A stretch of 64,000 nt of DNA from Parietichytrium sp. I65-24A (GCA_012862575.1 BLSF01000087.1:50000-113999), one strand, 5' to 3'. Positions 50,156 to 61,087 are shown, counted from the first letter of the stretch. Program-made: numbers and translations. The notes: generated from the sequence alone by a model not told the origin.

Positions 50156-50811
50156 ATTTGCCTCGCTACCAAATCCGCGCTCTTGGGTCACCAAGGTTTG
50201 TCGTTGCGAGCTTTTTGCGCGGCGCACGTTCGTTATATAGATAGAGAGCTTTTTTTGTCGTTTTTATTCATTCATTTTTCTTCTTATGTTTCCTTCTTTG
50301 CCTTGAATTTTATCTGTTTTTACTGTAAATTAATATTGCCTCGCCGCTTTGAAGTTTTGCCTGCTCCAGCCAGAAACACCGCAGTGACGTAAAAGCATAC
50401 GTGAACGTATGCTTGCAGGCTCTGAAACCGAGGAAACTCTGGAAAGTAACCCCAGTCATAGTTGGGTGGTGGAACTTTGAAACTCCTTAGCCCAACGGTA
50501 GGGCTAGCTCTCTCCCAACAAGTTCGAAAGTGACTCGCGATGTTGGCTTCAAGGATCTGTGACATGCACAAATTACGCTGCGGATGCATGACGGAGCTCT
50601 GCATTCCAGGGCTCCGGAGCTGATTTGTAGACTCTAAACTCTGGCCTGGCCCTTCGTGGCGGAAGTGTTCAGCTTGCTGGAGAGCCACCCGCATTTCGAA
50701 GGAGCATAAATGAAAGCTAGACGAATACATACAGCAAGAAGAGTCCGTCTTGATCGTTTAAAAATCCATATGTGTGAGTCATTCTGTGTACGTCAACCGT
50801 AGAGCAGGATC
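50156..50811. other. Convergent 3' spacer
   Basis: This 656 bp lies between the ABCC gene and the hydroxylase, tail to tail. Its first 200 bp are T-rich, as for a 3' UTR. No gene is supported. Confidence 0.6.
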
Positions 50812-51672
50812 TTAGATTTTCTTTCCCTTTGCGGTTGCTCCTGCGCGGTAGTTTTGAAATGTGCCCATTAACCTGTCCCAAATCATGGTGTTTTGAGCAT
50901 AGTTACACTGCGGGAAACGATGGTGCATTTCGTGCGCTCGGACGCTGTACCCGAGCCCGAGGACGCCGAACTGAACATCATACTCTGTGTGGTTGAGGAA
51001 TGCTGTGACTGCATAGATGAACATGAAAACCAGAATCGCAATTGCGTGTACTCCGTATGGGTACAGGCGGAGGGCCACCCTAAATGTAAGAAGCACCGCA
51101 GAGAGACCTACGAGCTGCTCGATGGGGTTCTCGTTCGCTGCATCAAAGTAGCCACGCCTTGGCATACTTTGGCGATGGTGGTGTTTGTGGCAAAGTGGGT
51201 ACAAGATAGGGAGGTGCATGGCGCGATGAGCCCAATAGTACACAAAGTCATCAAACAAAAACGCGAAATAAACAAATCCCAGAACATTCCCGGCCGTAAC
51301 TTCTTCCAGTTCCACGGAGACCTTTGGTTCGAAAATAACGAAGCTGACGAAGTACATCATCCCAATCGCCTCCACAATCTGATTTATAGACAAGTACAGG
51401 TAGTCTTTGCCTCCGAGACGCTCGAGACCTTTCATGATTGGAGCAGGAACCCTCGAAGGTAGCTTCTTCACCCCGCTTACTTTGCACAAGGCGAGCACGA
51501 CGGGGTCGAGTAGAACTACCCCGACCACCTTGGCGAGGACCCCGAGCAACCATACATCGTGATCGAGGCCAAGCGGATTCCACCAGGAGCCGCTCGCCGA
51601 ATCTACGAAAGACTCGTTCATGAGCTTGATCATGTTGTGACCTGTCCAGTTTTGGGCGAAGACCCCCTCCAT
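50812..51672 (-). CDS. Fatty acid hydroxylase / sterol desaturase family enzyme
   Basis: Predicted 286-residue di-iron membrane enzyme of the fatty acid hydroxylase superfamily (PF04116 type), which includes sterol C-4 methyl oxidase, C-5 desaturase and 2-hydroxylases. The histidine boxes are complete: H-R-A-M-H at 149-153, H-K-H-H-H at 162-166 and H-E-M-H-H at 247-251, with an extra N-H-T-E-Y at about 227-231. Four or so hydrophobic segments surround them. The substrate cannot be read from sequence. The first in-frame ATG is at 51672; the frame is open 39 bp further only from a GTG. Upstream, the small-gene region on the right is separated by the hairpin block. Confidence 0.88.
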   Translation of the reverse strand: MEGVFAQNWTGHNMIKLMNESFVDSASGSWWNPLGLDHDVWLLGVLAKVVGVVLLDPVVLALCKVSGVKKLPSRVPAPIMKGLERLGGKDYLYLSINQIVEAIGMMYFVSFVIFEPKVSVELEEVTAGNVLGFVYFAFLFDDFVYYWAHRAMHLPILYPLCHKHHHRQSMPRRGYFDAANENPIEQLVGLSAVLLTFRVALRLYPYGVHAIAILVFMFIYAVTAFLNHTEYDVQFGVLGLGYSVRAHEMHHRFPQCNYAQNTMIWDRLMGTFQNYRAGATAKGKKI

Positions 51673-52088
51673 TTTCCTCTCTTTTGCCTCCTTTCCCCCG
51701 CTCGTGTTCACTTGCTGCTCTTCCTTTCGCGTCTGGTCGCCCTTGGAAAGCCTATATGGCGATCATGAGCCTGTGGCCTCGACGTCGCACCGCAGCGGTT
51801 TGCACGTGCTTCTGCCCTGTGTCACAGAATGCAAGGTGTAAGGGGCTCTCTCTTTTCAACATAAGGGCTTCGAAAGACAGAACAAGAGTGAGAGGATGTT
51901 CGCGTCATCTTTTCGTTCGTTCGAGGGAAAGGTACTGGTACTAGTACTCGGTAGTGAACTTACTCTCAGATCTACGCATTTGGGACCAATGTCATGCAGT
52001 ACTACGGTGCCAATACTGCCAATACTATAATTCCTTGGCACACTAAGGCCGACCCTCTGAGTGGTTCTTGTCTTTTTTTTATTTTTTA
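51673..52088. other. 5' flank of the hydroxylase gene
   Basis: Holds the promoter side of the gene at 50812-51672. GTAC palindromes lie near 51932-51952 and a T-rich tract at 52071-52088 borders the hairpin block. No gene is seen. Confidence 0.5.
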
Positions 52089-52580
52089 ACAAGCCAAAGT
52101 GCGCCCGCCTTCGGCGGTCTTCTTCGTGCTTGAGAGTTGCGCCTGCCTCCGGCAGGCTTACTCGTTGCGTTCACAGTTCATCTTCGCGAGTTGCGCCTGC
52201 CGGAGCCAGGCTTACTCGGTGCATAGGCTCTTGAGTAGCGCCATGCCTTCGGCAGGCGTACTCACAGTCAATCACCTAACGGGAGGATCGGATAGAACTG
52301 CCTTACGGCAGCTCTATTCCTCTCCGTAGAATGCGACGTGCAAAGCAGTAGAGCGAAACGTGCATTCGCTACGCAGCTACCGCTGCCTTTTCGCCGTTCA
52401 GTTTCCACTTGCTGGGGGATTAGGCAGCTACCGCTGCCTTCACCGTACAGTTTCCACTTGCTGGGGGATTAGCAAATCAGGTCCGATTTTTTTAGATGTA
52501 GAAATACAAGCCCAAGTGCGCCCGTAGATGCGTTCATCTCCTTGATAGCCTGAGATGCGTTCAGACGCTCACAACCACTA
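52089..52580. repeat. Block of GC-rich hairpins and duplications
   Basis: About 0.5 kb packed with short perfect or near-perfect inverted repeats: CCGCCTTCGGCGG near 52107, GCCTGCCTCCGGCAGGC near 52141, TGCCTTCGGCA near 52244, CTGCCTTACGGCAG near 52299, and two GCAGC-TACC-GCTGC hairpins near 52372 and 52424. A unit of about 50 bp (52374-52423) is tandemly repeated at 52425-52472. Related sequences of the form ACAAGCC(C/A)AAGTGCGCCCG stand at both ends (about 52089 and 52506). The block has no open frame of note. Such small GC hairpins are known from some organelle genomes, so an organelle-derived insert is possible. Confidence 0.85.
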
Positions 52581-54854
52581 TTCCGAAGACAGCGAGATTT
52601 GAAAAAGAAACATCGATCGAAAGGGGTTCCGGCGCAGTTCGCGAAAAAGTGCTCGGGAATCCTGTTGTGCTTTTTAGGTTCCGATGTTGAGGTGTGGGTA
52701 TGTGTACTAAAATACAGGAACTATGCCAATTTATGAAAACAAGTGATTATTCATTTCTAGTTTCCACCCTGTGTTACGCGAGTGCGACGTAAAAAAGAAG
52801 AATCTACAAGGCCTCGCAGGTCTTGCCAGATCGCATTGGGACGCAACAAAAGGCCGATGGCCTCGACTTCTTTTAGCGTCGTCGAGACTAATTTTGCTGC
52901 GCTGATGCGTCTCACGGGATTCAAATTGCAAACATTTGTATTTCATGCTGAAAATGGTGGCTGCGTCCACTTCACGTCCTCTTCACGTCCTCTCAAAGAT
53001 GAGTAATGGTATGCGCAAAACCTGCTGATCTCGGGTTTCATTCGACAATTTGTAATAGTTTGTTGTTCTACTGATTGCTCCGCAACATGCCCTTTTCAAT
53101 GTGTAGTTCTGCGTCAGAGCTGCAATATCCAAACATTGCAACTTACAACAGCCCGACAAACAACTCCGCACCTGTTGATGAGCACCAAGCTCGTTTCTTT
53201 GCTACAGCGATAGTGGTTATTACAGCGCCGGAAGCAAAATTATCCGAGGTGAGTTGGTCTGGATGAGAATCGTCAGTCATCACAAGTTTGCGTGACGGTG
53301 AAGGAGCGTTTTGTGAGGACCAATTGGTACGATTTATATAATTTTTGTATGGTTTCGTTCGGGCGTTCCTTCTGGAAATTAAATTGATTGAACAATGTCT
53401 GGAGATTGCCAAGGTTTCCAAGCAGCTCCAATAGTTCCAACAGTTCGAGCGAGGACGGACATCTTGCACGCAAGCAGGTTCAGCTGGAACTGGCACTGGC
53501 CAGGTATGGTCAAGCAGCTGGTAATGAGAAGGATCGGGATAAGGATCAAGTTTGGAGCTCACGGAGTATTTTTCCAACTATATTGGGAAAAAAAGATGTC
53601 AATTAGAACCCATGCAAACTTTGAATCTTTGCATTCGAATGAAACACGAATGCCAGTGGTGCCACAGTGTCACTAACTCACTGTCAGTACCGAGACGGTG
53701 AAATTCACTTATCACGCGACCTCTCTCTGTTTAAAATTTCTGACTTGACAACATCTTCTTTGTTTCGACCGAATCAACACCTCAAGGCAGAAATGAGGTG
53801 GTGTTCTAACTGTAAATAGTAGTAGGGGCAACATGGATTACCGCTGCTCACTACTGTATATAGCGGGATAGGATGCCTGCAGTCAACTTGTTACTCGTAT
53901 TAGCACTATGAGCGCCTACACCGTCCTACACAGTAAGTCAAACCTAGGTAAGGGTAGACATACACTTCGTCCACAGCAAATGCTAGTACCTACAGGATGT
54001 ATGAAGACTGGACTAAGTGACATCACTGACTGCGAATGAACAGAATGAACTACTGAACGTGGTAATCAAGTACTAGTACCAGCGCTTGGTCTCAGGAGTA
54101 GTAAGCTTGCTCCACAAGAGAGTCAAGAGAGCATCACCGCATCACGAGAATCACGAGTCGAGGACCTCCTGTAATTTGCTGCGAGTACTCACAGTGGAAG
54201 GGAGTACTAGTACCAGTGGCAGTGCCACCTCTGACTTTGAGTACGGTAGCGGAACTTGAGTCCCCGGAACGCGCGGGAGTCGCGAGGCGTCGGGAGTATA
54301 AAAGCGGTACTCACTGTGAGCACTCTTGAGCTCCAAGGGTGTTGAGTCACGTGGGTGGCAGGGCAACAGAGCTGGCACAGAGCTGGCACAGAGCTGGCTG
54401 ACAACTCTGGCGGTACTGTGGACACTAAAGCTGCCGACCTTCTCTTCTCACTTGTTGCATTGTTTGCAAGTATTAGCTGTCAGCTGCTGGTGTGAAGGTT
54501 CACACCTCGTTCGAGGCAACAGAGGAGAGTTTTCGTTGATTCAGCTTCGGGTGAAACACCGCAGCGAAAGAGGAGGCAGGCCGACGAGCGCCAAGGGAGG
54601 CGAATATCGCTGTGGGTGAAGTATTTCCGCGCGAAGCAGGGGTCCACAAACTCTCCGCGGCAGGGGGTTATCTTTACTTTGCTACGCTTCATTGTGGGCA
54701 ATTTTGTGTCTCAAAAGCGGCGACTGGATTATGGTAATCCGGTCCTCTCAAATTGAATCGTGTTGGAAAACGCTAAAAAGGTGTTGATTTAAAGACTGTT
54801 TGGCTTTGTAGGCTGGAGCTCTCCGAGCGGCAAAAGTTGTTCTCAAGGAGAAGA
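52581..54854. other. Spacer, no supported gene
   Basis: No gene is supported. A TATAAAAG sequence at 54297-54304 could be a core promoter for the gene at 54855, in which case an unseen 5' exon or a long leader would lie between. The frame at 54837 is open upstream of the ATG back to an AG at about 54811, so the first visible exon may start earlier. Confidence 0.4.
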
Positions 54855-55537
54855 ATGTACCACATAGTCGCATCCCTGATAGCATGCATCGGCATGGTCA
54901 GCTCCGTCTACGCCCTTCTGGGAGAACGATTTAAATGGAGCTCATTCACACACTTCTCAGTTGCAACCAAAGTTCCCGTGGAGATATTTTTCGTTTCTGG
55001 ACCGATTGGTAAGTGCTCTGTCGTGTTGGTCTCTAGATTTACTCTACTCATTCAGATTTACTCTACTTATTGTCCAACACTTTGCCGTACTAATCCTCGA
55101 AGCTGTGCCCTTTGTTAACTACAGTGATGGTGACAATGTTTCTTTATGCTATGCTTGCCTTCCTGCTTGCTACGGAGCGGGCAACAAGTACGGTGTTCTA
55201 TATAAGCGCCTCGTGGACGATCATCTTTATAGACATGAGCGTGATCCTATACAAAGAGTGGAAGGATATGTTTCGCCGGAATATTGACGTATGCCTTCAC
55301 TCTGTCAACATTGGCGTAGTCTTGTATTCTTTTCATGACATGCCTTATACGCCGACGACATTCATACTGATAACTTTTGGCTGCTGGGGCACCTTAGTCA
55401 TGTCCAGGCTCATCAAACGCTTCTTCGAGAAGCATCGTTCGCGGCTTCCGAGCCGTGAGATTGAACGTCAGCCACGACAGTCAAACGCACAGGCACAGTC
55501 CACTACTGCGTCTGGGAGCCGTGGTGCCAAAAGATAG
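54855..55537 (+). CDS. Spliced five-helix membrane protein, unknown
   Basis: Two-exon gene: exon 1 54855-55008, intron 55009-55124 (116 bp), exon 2 55125-55537. The intron begins GTAAGT, has a TACTAAT branch-type site at about 55089 and ends ACAG. Joining in phase 1 gives one continuous protein of 188 residues, while each exon alone stops inside the intron. Five hydrophobic segments lie at about 4-23, 42-67 (formed across the splice), 73-93, 105-121 and 129-148, then a basic tail of 40 residues. No family is recognised. A 12-codon open extension upstream (reading LELSERQ before FSRRR), preceded by a GTAG, suggests a possible earlier exon. That part is uncertain. Confidence 0.72.
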
Positions 55538-56197
55538 GAATGGAAGCTCGGATATAAGGACAATAGTCTCCTCCTCGTGCGTTGGGCAGATATTGAAGGA
55601 CTTGGGTTCTGCTGAGCGGGAGCTGACGCTAGACCATTGTCTTGTACGGTGACTCTACAGCTCCTTTTCGAGCTGACGAGCAGCGTAAATGCCCCTCTGA
55701 GTAGTACGCCACCTGTCGCAAGAAATGAATGACAGTGAGGCAAAACACCCATGACTGTCTTTTAAAAATGTGTGGCGCTGGCAAACAAGGTTTCCATGTT
55801 GCATACTATGAGAGGGTCGTGCTCGAGCTTCGCGTGTTGTGGTGCGCCTCTTTCTCTCTGAGCATAAAGCTTCTGGTAAAAGTTAAAATTTTCCTCTCCT
55901 TATTTGTGTGACTTTCTTCTTGAGCGAGTATTCACAATCCCTTGAGCAGATGTAGTCGTTGGCGAACAGAGGCTTACAAAAGAAAATTTGGAAGTTTGCC
56001 TGGTTAATTAAAATGAACAAGCCTTTGAAGATTGAAATACTGTCCAAACTCAAAAGTAGCAGAGCGAATCGGAACTGACACTGTTCTTTTCATTCTCCGC
56101 CAGAAACTCCTTCAATTTTTTTTTTGGAGCTAGTTGCTAGTTTCAATCGAAGAGACTCACTTTCTTTATGCTGCAATGGCTCTCCCTTTTGTTATTT
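55538..56197. other. Convergent 3' spacer
   Basis: This 660 bp separates two convergent small membrane-protein genes. AT-rich stretches and a run of nine T near 56117 fit 3' ends. No gene is supported. Confidence 0.55.
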
Positions 56198-56929
56198 CTA
56201 GACCATCTTGAGGTCGTGTTCCGCGCTCTCGCCACCAGCCATGTCCTCAACAGCCATATCGTCTCCGTTCTCAAGCTCGATGCCTTCCATCTCGCCATCT
56301 TCATAACCTACGATGATCTCTCGCTTCCATGTGTATAGCAAGATTGTGAAGACTAGGTAAACAGCAAACAGAAACACGGAAAACGCACCGAGCGCTTTCT
56401 CTGCGCCGTTTGTGCCCTGCTCGCGCCGAGTTCCAACCACCACAGAGTTGATGAGCAGAATGTTGGCCATCATAAAGCTCAATCCAACTAGCAGCCCGTG
56501 GTTTCCAGCGCTTCTGTATTTCCGCAGAATGAGGGCACCAACAATGCTCACGACCAGTGATAAAATGGAGACGTAGAACCCAAGGAACCTGGTCATCATC
56601 ACCAGTACGAAGGGGGTTAGTCGACTTGAGTCCCGCGCGGGTACGAGCAAAGCGTACTTTTCGGTCCGCCTGTACTAAACTTACGAATATCCTGAATCAC
56701 CTCCCGTAACAGCCACCGCAAGTCCACAAATGACCACGGCAAGCGTGAGGACTTGCATGATGATCCAGAGCCTGGACAGAACCTTCGAGTGGTTGGCGCA
56801 GCACTTCCTATCCCATGCTTCTACATTTGACTGCAGCTGAGCTCTCCGATGAATAAATTTGTCTTGGAGGCTACTCGAGGATCCGCTTGCAGCGGCGCCA
56901 GTGTCGCCCGCACCCGATGTGGCAGACAT
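56198..56929 (-). CDS. Spliced four-helix membrane protein, unknown
   Basis: Two-exon gene on the minus strand: exon 1 56929-56685, intron 56684-56589 (96 bp), exon 2 56588-56198. On the gene strand the intron begins GTAAGT, carries a strong CGACTAAC branch site and ends ACCAG. The joint falls in phase 2 and rebuilds an intact protein of 211 residues. Residues 1-50 are hydrophilic and Ser/Gly-rich with a basic helical part. Four hydrophobic segments lie at about 54-76, 84-104, 113-133 and 147-168, then an acidic tail of 40 residues. The four-helix layout resembles tetraspanin- or MARVEL-like proteins only in topology; the Cys-rich tetraspanin loop is missing. Function unknown. Confidence 0.75.
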
Positions 56930-57795
56930 ATTGTCCTAGCTATGAGAGACAAAGTATCTTCAGTTGCTTGACCAGCTCTTCAATGGACGAGACTCTTTTC
57001 CTCCGCCTGTAAGTGCCCCCGCTTCAAGCTTTTGAACGGCAATCGTCCTGGACGCAACGCGAGTCAAGGTGGGACTCCTCTGACACGGATTTTGGGTGTG
57101 AATCTCACAGCAGAGACAGAGCACCTTTGCGATCCTGCCAGTGTCCCGTCGATCCTGGTTATCCTGGTACTCAGTACTCGTACACGTACACCTAGTGCCT
57201 GTACTAAAACCACTCACTTCCAGTACTAGTTCTCCTACCTCTACTTATTTTAGCTAATAGTTCAGTATCTAATAGTAGTATTATAGTAGTACTCTTGCTG
57301 CAGGCGCCTTCTTTCCTGTCTTGAAATTTCCACACCTGTGGCTGGCTTGGTCGCTGGTCGCGACGCTGATAACTTATGGTTTCTTGTGACTGGTCACTGG
57401 CAGTCTCAAATTTCTCACCAACACGTGCAACGCCTACTAGTGCCAGTGCAGTGCATCCCTCTTCATCTTGGTGCACTCAGAAATTCAGAATTCAGAATTC
57501 ATATGTCAGATACAATCAGATCGGACACTGACTGCGAGTACTCATAGTCAGCACCGGTTCCTCAGCGTCACACTCAAACACTCTGAATTACATGTAGTTT
57601 GGCTCGGAGACAGGGGATATCATCTCGCGCAGACCGCTTCAGTTCCCCATATTCCCGATGGACTCGGTCAGCTCAATTAGCTCAATAGTTTCAGCCAACC
57701 CACGATGTGTAGCGTGAACAGCGTGAAGCGACGTGCTTTCAATTAATTATTTCAAAAACCAGCTAGTACTCAGTATCCGCTGCCCTAGTGCGTTG
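56930..57795. other. Spacer, no supported gene
   Basis: No gene is supported. It probably holds the 5' flank of the four-helix gene and the 3' flank of the gene at 57796. GTAC-rich palindromes lie at 57168-57190 and a TAGTA-rich stretch at 57225-57295. Confidence 0.5.
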
Positions 57796-58372
57796 CTAAT
57801 GTGCATGTGAAGCACTGATCGCTTCACTGACTGCGAAAATAGAAATCAGAAATGAAGTTCACGTCAGACAACAACGCTCGCTTACCGAGTGCAATACAGA
57901 CGCCGGAGAGCTCTGGACTGTACAACTTGCCCTCCACCACCTCGTTCTTGCTCGGATGAAATGCGAGAGGGTTCGTCACCGAGAGTACTTGGGAAGTGCT
58001 GAACAGCAACATGATGTCTGGATCTGCAAAGTCATCTGGAGCGCCATTCTGGCCCTGATTAGTACTCTAAAGGACCAAGGGGTTCGAAGCTCTTCCAAAT
58101 TCAATTATTGCCTGCGCGAATAAATGCTGGCGCGCCTGCATGAAGAGTTCGAGTAAAGCTTACAACACTTTTCTAAAGCTGGCTCAACCTACTTCTCGAA
58201 AGGAAACAAATGCATTAGTTTTATAAGGAAATTCAAAGTACACGTCATCATGCAACAACGAATGCGTGATCTCGCCTACTTCTCGCCTACTTGCTTCTTC
58301 AGAAGCAGTGGGAGTTGAAACTTTGGCAAACTTTACATGGCTCTTCGATACTGCAAATTTCTGAACTGGCAT
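57796..58372 (-). CDS. Spliced 131-residue protein, unknown
   Basis: Three-exon model on the minus strand: exon 1 58372-58193, intron 58192-58067 (126 bp, GTAGGT...TTTAG), exon 2 58066-57886, intron 57885-57831 (55 bp, GTAAGC...CGCAG), exon 3 57830-57796. Phases agree (0, then 1) and the result is one 131-residue frame ending in TAG. Exon 1 encodes a basic N-terminus and an acidic helix followed by HDDVYFEFPYKTNAF. Exon 2 encodes an Asp/Gly-rich linker and a strand-rich DIMLLFSTSQVLSV ... LYSPELSGVCIAL region. The last exon adds 11 residues. I do not recognise the family and see no membrane segment. The start is the first ATG after an in-frame TGA. It begins 117 bp after the stop of the helical-repeat gene on the same strand. 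Confidence 0.55.
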
Positions 58373-58489
58373 TGGTGGGTACAATGACACATACAAACTT
58401 CAGCACCGAAAGAACAAGATGCACTATAATCAGGGCTCACTGTGAGTCCAAAAGCGTTGTGCCTGGTTGGCATCATTCTGAGCCGACTG

Positions 58490-61087
58490 TCAAGACATGT
58501 TGTCAATTGCCAGGTGAAGGACTTTTCCGTACTTTGACTCGCGAATTTGAGGGTTCTCTTGCATGTACAGATGGACGCATTTTATGATCTCGGAATGATC
58601 GACGCGCATCAGTGATATGGAGCGGGCAATATTTGCAAAGTCGGAGTGTCCAAGATCGCGATAATGACCTACAAAATCCTTCTGAAAATTCTGCCAAAAC
58701 TCTTCTGAAGGAACGTGGGAAAGGTTACTCATTGCGAAGATTAAGTGCTTCTTCTCGGTCCACCGCAGTTTTCCAAGACCGAGCCTCAGCAGATACTGCT
58801 CCTCTGCCGCTCTCCACAGGTCAGGAGAAACGGAATGTTCGACCTTTGCAAGAGCCCATACCACAGAGAAGATACGAAATGAAGAATCCCTTGCCACAGA
58901 AAGCAGTATCGCATTCTCCAAATTCGCACCTGAATCGTGGGACAGGAATCCCAGGTATTTGGTTCCAACCCAGATGAACTTGCCCAAAGAACTACTATCC
59001 AACAAGCTGAGCTCGGCTGGAGATTTACAGATTGCAAGGAGGCGGTCCAGCAATGACTCCAATGGGACGCAATTGGCAGCCCACAGCTGCGCAATCAGCT
59101 CTGATATTTCGATCGGGCTGAGCGCGAAAATCTTCTCCCGCAGCCGCGCTAAGAACGGTTTCGAAACGACATTGATAGAGTGGTGAGCCCACAGCCCAAT
59201 GCGATCCAAATCGGTCAAGTTTAGCGCGAGCTCCGTCACACTCATGAATGGCAACAGCTCTACAAATTTATTCTGCACAGAGTTCCAAAACAACGGGGTG
59301 GTCGCATGAAACTTGACAGCAGCAAGAGCGCTGAGCAGCCTTGCGAATTCGCGAGTAGATAAATTGGGTATTCGGACAGCTGCCGTCCTCTCGATAGCAG
59401 CCTGTAGCTCGTGGTCTGTGTATTGCGTTAGTGCACCCATGAGTTGTGTAAGAGCTGCCGCGCTCATATCTGGAAGGTGTTGAATGATCGGCTCCCGCAA
59501 ACTATCCTGAACTTTTGCGCGCTCCTCCAAATTCAAGCAGCATTTCATGAGAGACTCACAAGCTGAAGCCAGTTGATCTGGCGAAAAGTCGTCCTTGAAG
59601 GCCAACGTGCGCTGGGCTAAGTGCGCCTTATCGAATTCGCCGTTGAGATTAGCAGTGCTGAGTCGAAGTTCCAGAAGGAAAGAATTTAGATCAGCTTCAC
59701 GGCCAACTTTCTTGGAAGTTGCCTTTGCTGCATCCATGTTGTGGGTCTGTAGTTCTCCAAATTCAAAAAACTCTAGGCCTTGAGCCGCCTCAACGAGGCG
59801 CCACGTACTTTCGAGTTGCCCGTTTTCATTGTCCTTGGAGTGTTTCTGCAACCGGTGTCTCAGGGTGGTCGCCAAAGCGGAGCAAAACGCTTCGCTCGGT
59901 TCGACGTTGTTGCGCCTGCACGCCTCGAGGATATTATGTATGTACCTCTCCTCCGCTCTTGGAAGCGATCGTTCACACTTTTTCAAAAACTCCACCCAGA
60001 ACTTCTCAGGAACGTGATGCTGGGAGTACGAAGTCCCGTAGGCAATGTCGCTCAGAAGACGTACATCGCATTGGTCTATGTCCTTGAGGATGGCCTGCTG
60101 CAAAGCTTTCGAGAGTTCGTTGCTAATTTGTGCCCGAAAAGATAATCTCGCCGCAGAGTTATATATGCCAACAACCATGGCAACAGACATCTCCGGTAAG
60201 AGCCCTAAACACTTGCGCTCAAACTCGTCCCAAAAATTTCGTGAAAGCGCGACAGGATCGACACCCAGAAAAGAGAGAATCGTTATAACTCGAGACACGG
60301 ATGCACCGGTTCGGATCTCATCAAAACGCTTCAGCAAGCCCCCGGCGAGCAAAGCACGAGTTTGCTCGGAGCACTTCCAGCGCCTCGCTCCGTAAATGGA
60401 GCTCATTCGAAGGATGCAATGGACGTATGTGCGCTCCTCTTTGAGCGATGAAAGATTGACCTCTCCCTTGCACATAAATTCCAATAGGGTCTGCCAGAAT
60501 GGCTCCTCTTCAAGCGAATGAACTGAGGCCAACGGGCCTCTCCCTCCAACTAAAGACAGAATCGCCCGGATGTGGAAAAGGTTCAAAGAACGGCCTTTTC
60601 GCAGAACTAGTGTATTGAGCTCTTCGGTACTCGAGCAACTTTTGATCTGCTCGAGCAGTGCAATATCGTCTTTGGTGTCGGGATCGCGCCGAAGGCGAGC
60701 CATACTAGTCGTGGCGTTCGGAGTCTTCTTCAAGAGCCGTGATGCCTCTCTGGCCATTGATTTCCCATCACCGCTTGCAGAACTGTACCCGGCCACGTCG
60801 AGTCTGTCCGTCGTTTTACCTTTGTGCCGTTGCGTCGGCCTTGACCTCACATCGCCAGTGGATCGTTTGGAGCAATTGTCGCTCGCTCCACTGCTGTTTG
60901 AATGTTGCCTCAGTTGTGTTGGACCTTGCAACCTGAAGGTCTCGAGCAGCCCCGACTGCACAGCCCCACGCCAACATACCAGCGCGGCTTTGTGGTTCAG
61001 CAGTGGGTGAGCACCGCCACAACGGCTTTCATGAGGTCCTACGTCTGCGAGAACGTGTTTGAGCTGCAAAGCTCTGCGCTTGAGCAT
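58490..61087 (-). CDS. Helical-repeat, likely mitochondrial, FASTK/RAP-type protein
   Basis: Predicted 865-residue protein. The first 60 or so residues are rich in Arg, His and Ala without acids, as in a mitochondrial targeting peptide; 60-130 are basic and disordered. From about 140 to the end the protein is built of repeated helical units of roughly 35-40 residues with patterns such as F-W-x-x-L/V ... LLPEMSVA and LSALAxVKF ... LLPFMSVTELAL. Such repeats occur in FAST-kinase-domain and RAP proteins, which bind and process mitochondrial RNAs, and the lengths and spacing fit them. I see no kinase-like FAST_2 or clear RAP domain at the C-terminus, so an octotricopeptide-type or other helical repeat is an alternative. 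The ATG at 61087 directly begins the basic leader. Confidence 0.6.
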   Translation of the reverse strand: MLKRRALQLKHVLADVGPHESRCGGAHPLLNHKAALVCWRGAVQSGLLETFRLQGPTQLRQHSNSSGASDNCSKRSTGDVRSRPTQRHKGKTTDRLDVAGYSSASGDGKSMAREASRLLKKTPNATTSMARLRRDPDTKDDIALLEQIKSCSSTEELNTLVLRKGRSLNLFHIRAILSLVGGRGPLASVHSLEEEPFWQTLLEFMCKGEVNLSSLKEERTYVHCILRMSSIYGARRWKCSEQTRALLAGGLLKRFDEIRTGASVSRVITILSFLGVDPVALSRNFWDEFERKCLGLLPEMSVAMVVGIYNSAARLSFRAQISNELSKALQQAILKDIDQCDVRLLSDIAYGTSYSQHHVPEKFWVEFLKKCERSLPRAEERYIHNILEACRRNNVEPSEAFCSALATTLRHRLQKHSKDNENGQLESTWRLVEAAQGLEFFEFGELQTHNMDAAKATSKKVGREADLNSFLLELRLSTANLNGEFDKAHLAQRTLAFKDDFSPDQLASACESLMKCCLNLEERAKVQDSLREPIIQHLPDMSAAALTQLMGALTQYTDHELQAAIERTAAVRIPNLSTREFARLLSALAAVKFHATTPLFWNSVQNKFVELLPFMSVTELALNLTDLDRIGLWAHHSINVVSKPFLARLREKIFALSPIEISELIAQLWAANCVPLESLLDRLLAICKSPAELSLLDSSSLGKFIWVGTKYLGFLSHDSGANLENAILLSVARDSSFRIFSVVWALAKVEHSVSPDLWRAAEEQYLLRLGLGKLRWTEKKHLIFAMSNLSHVPSEEFWQNFQKDFVGHYRDLGHSDFANIARSISLMRVDHSEIIKCVHLYMQENPQIRESKYGKVLHLAIDNMS

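Noticed and set aside
53143-53577. 144-codon minus-strand frame
   Set aside because: Composition irregular, no recognised domain, overlaps short + strand frames of equal quality.
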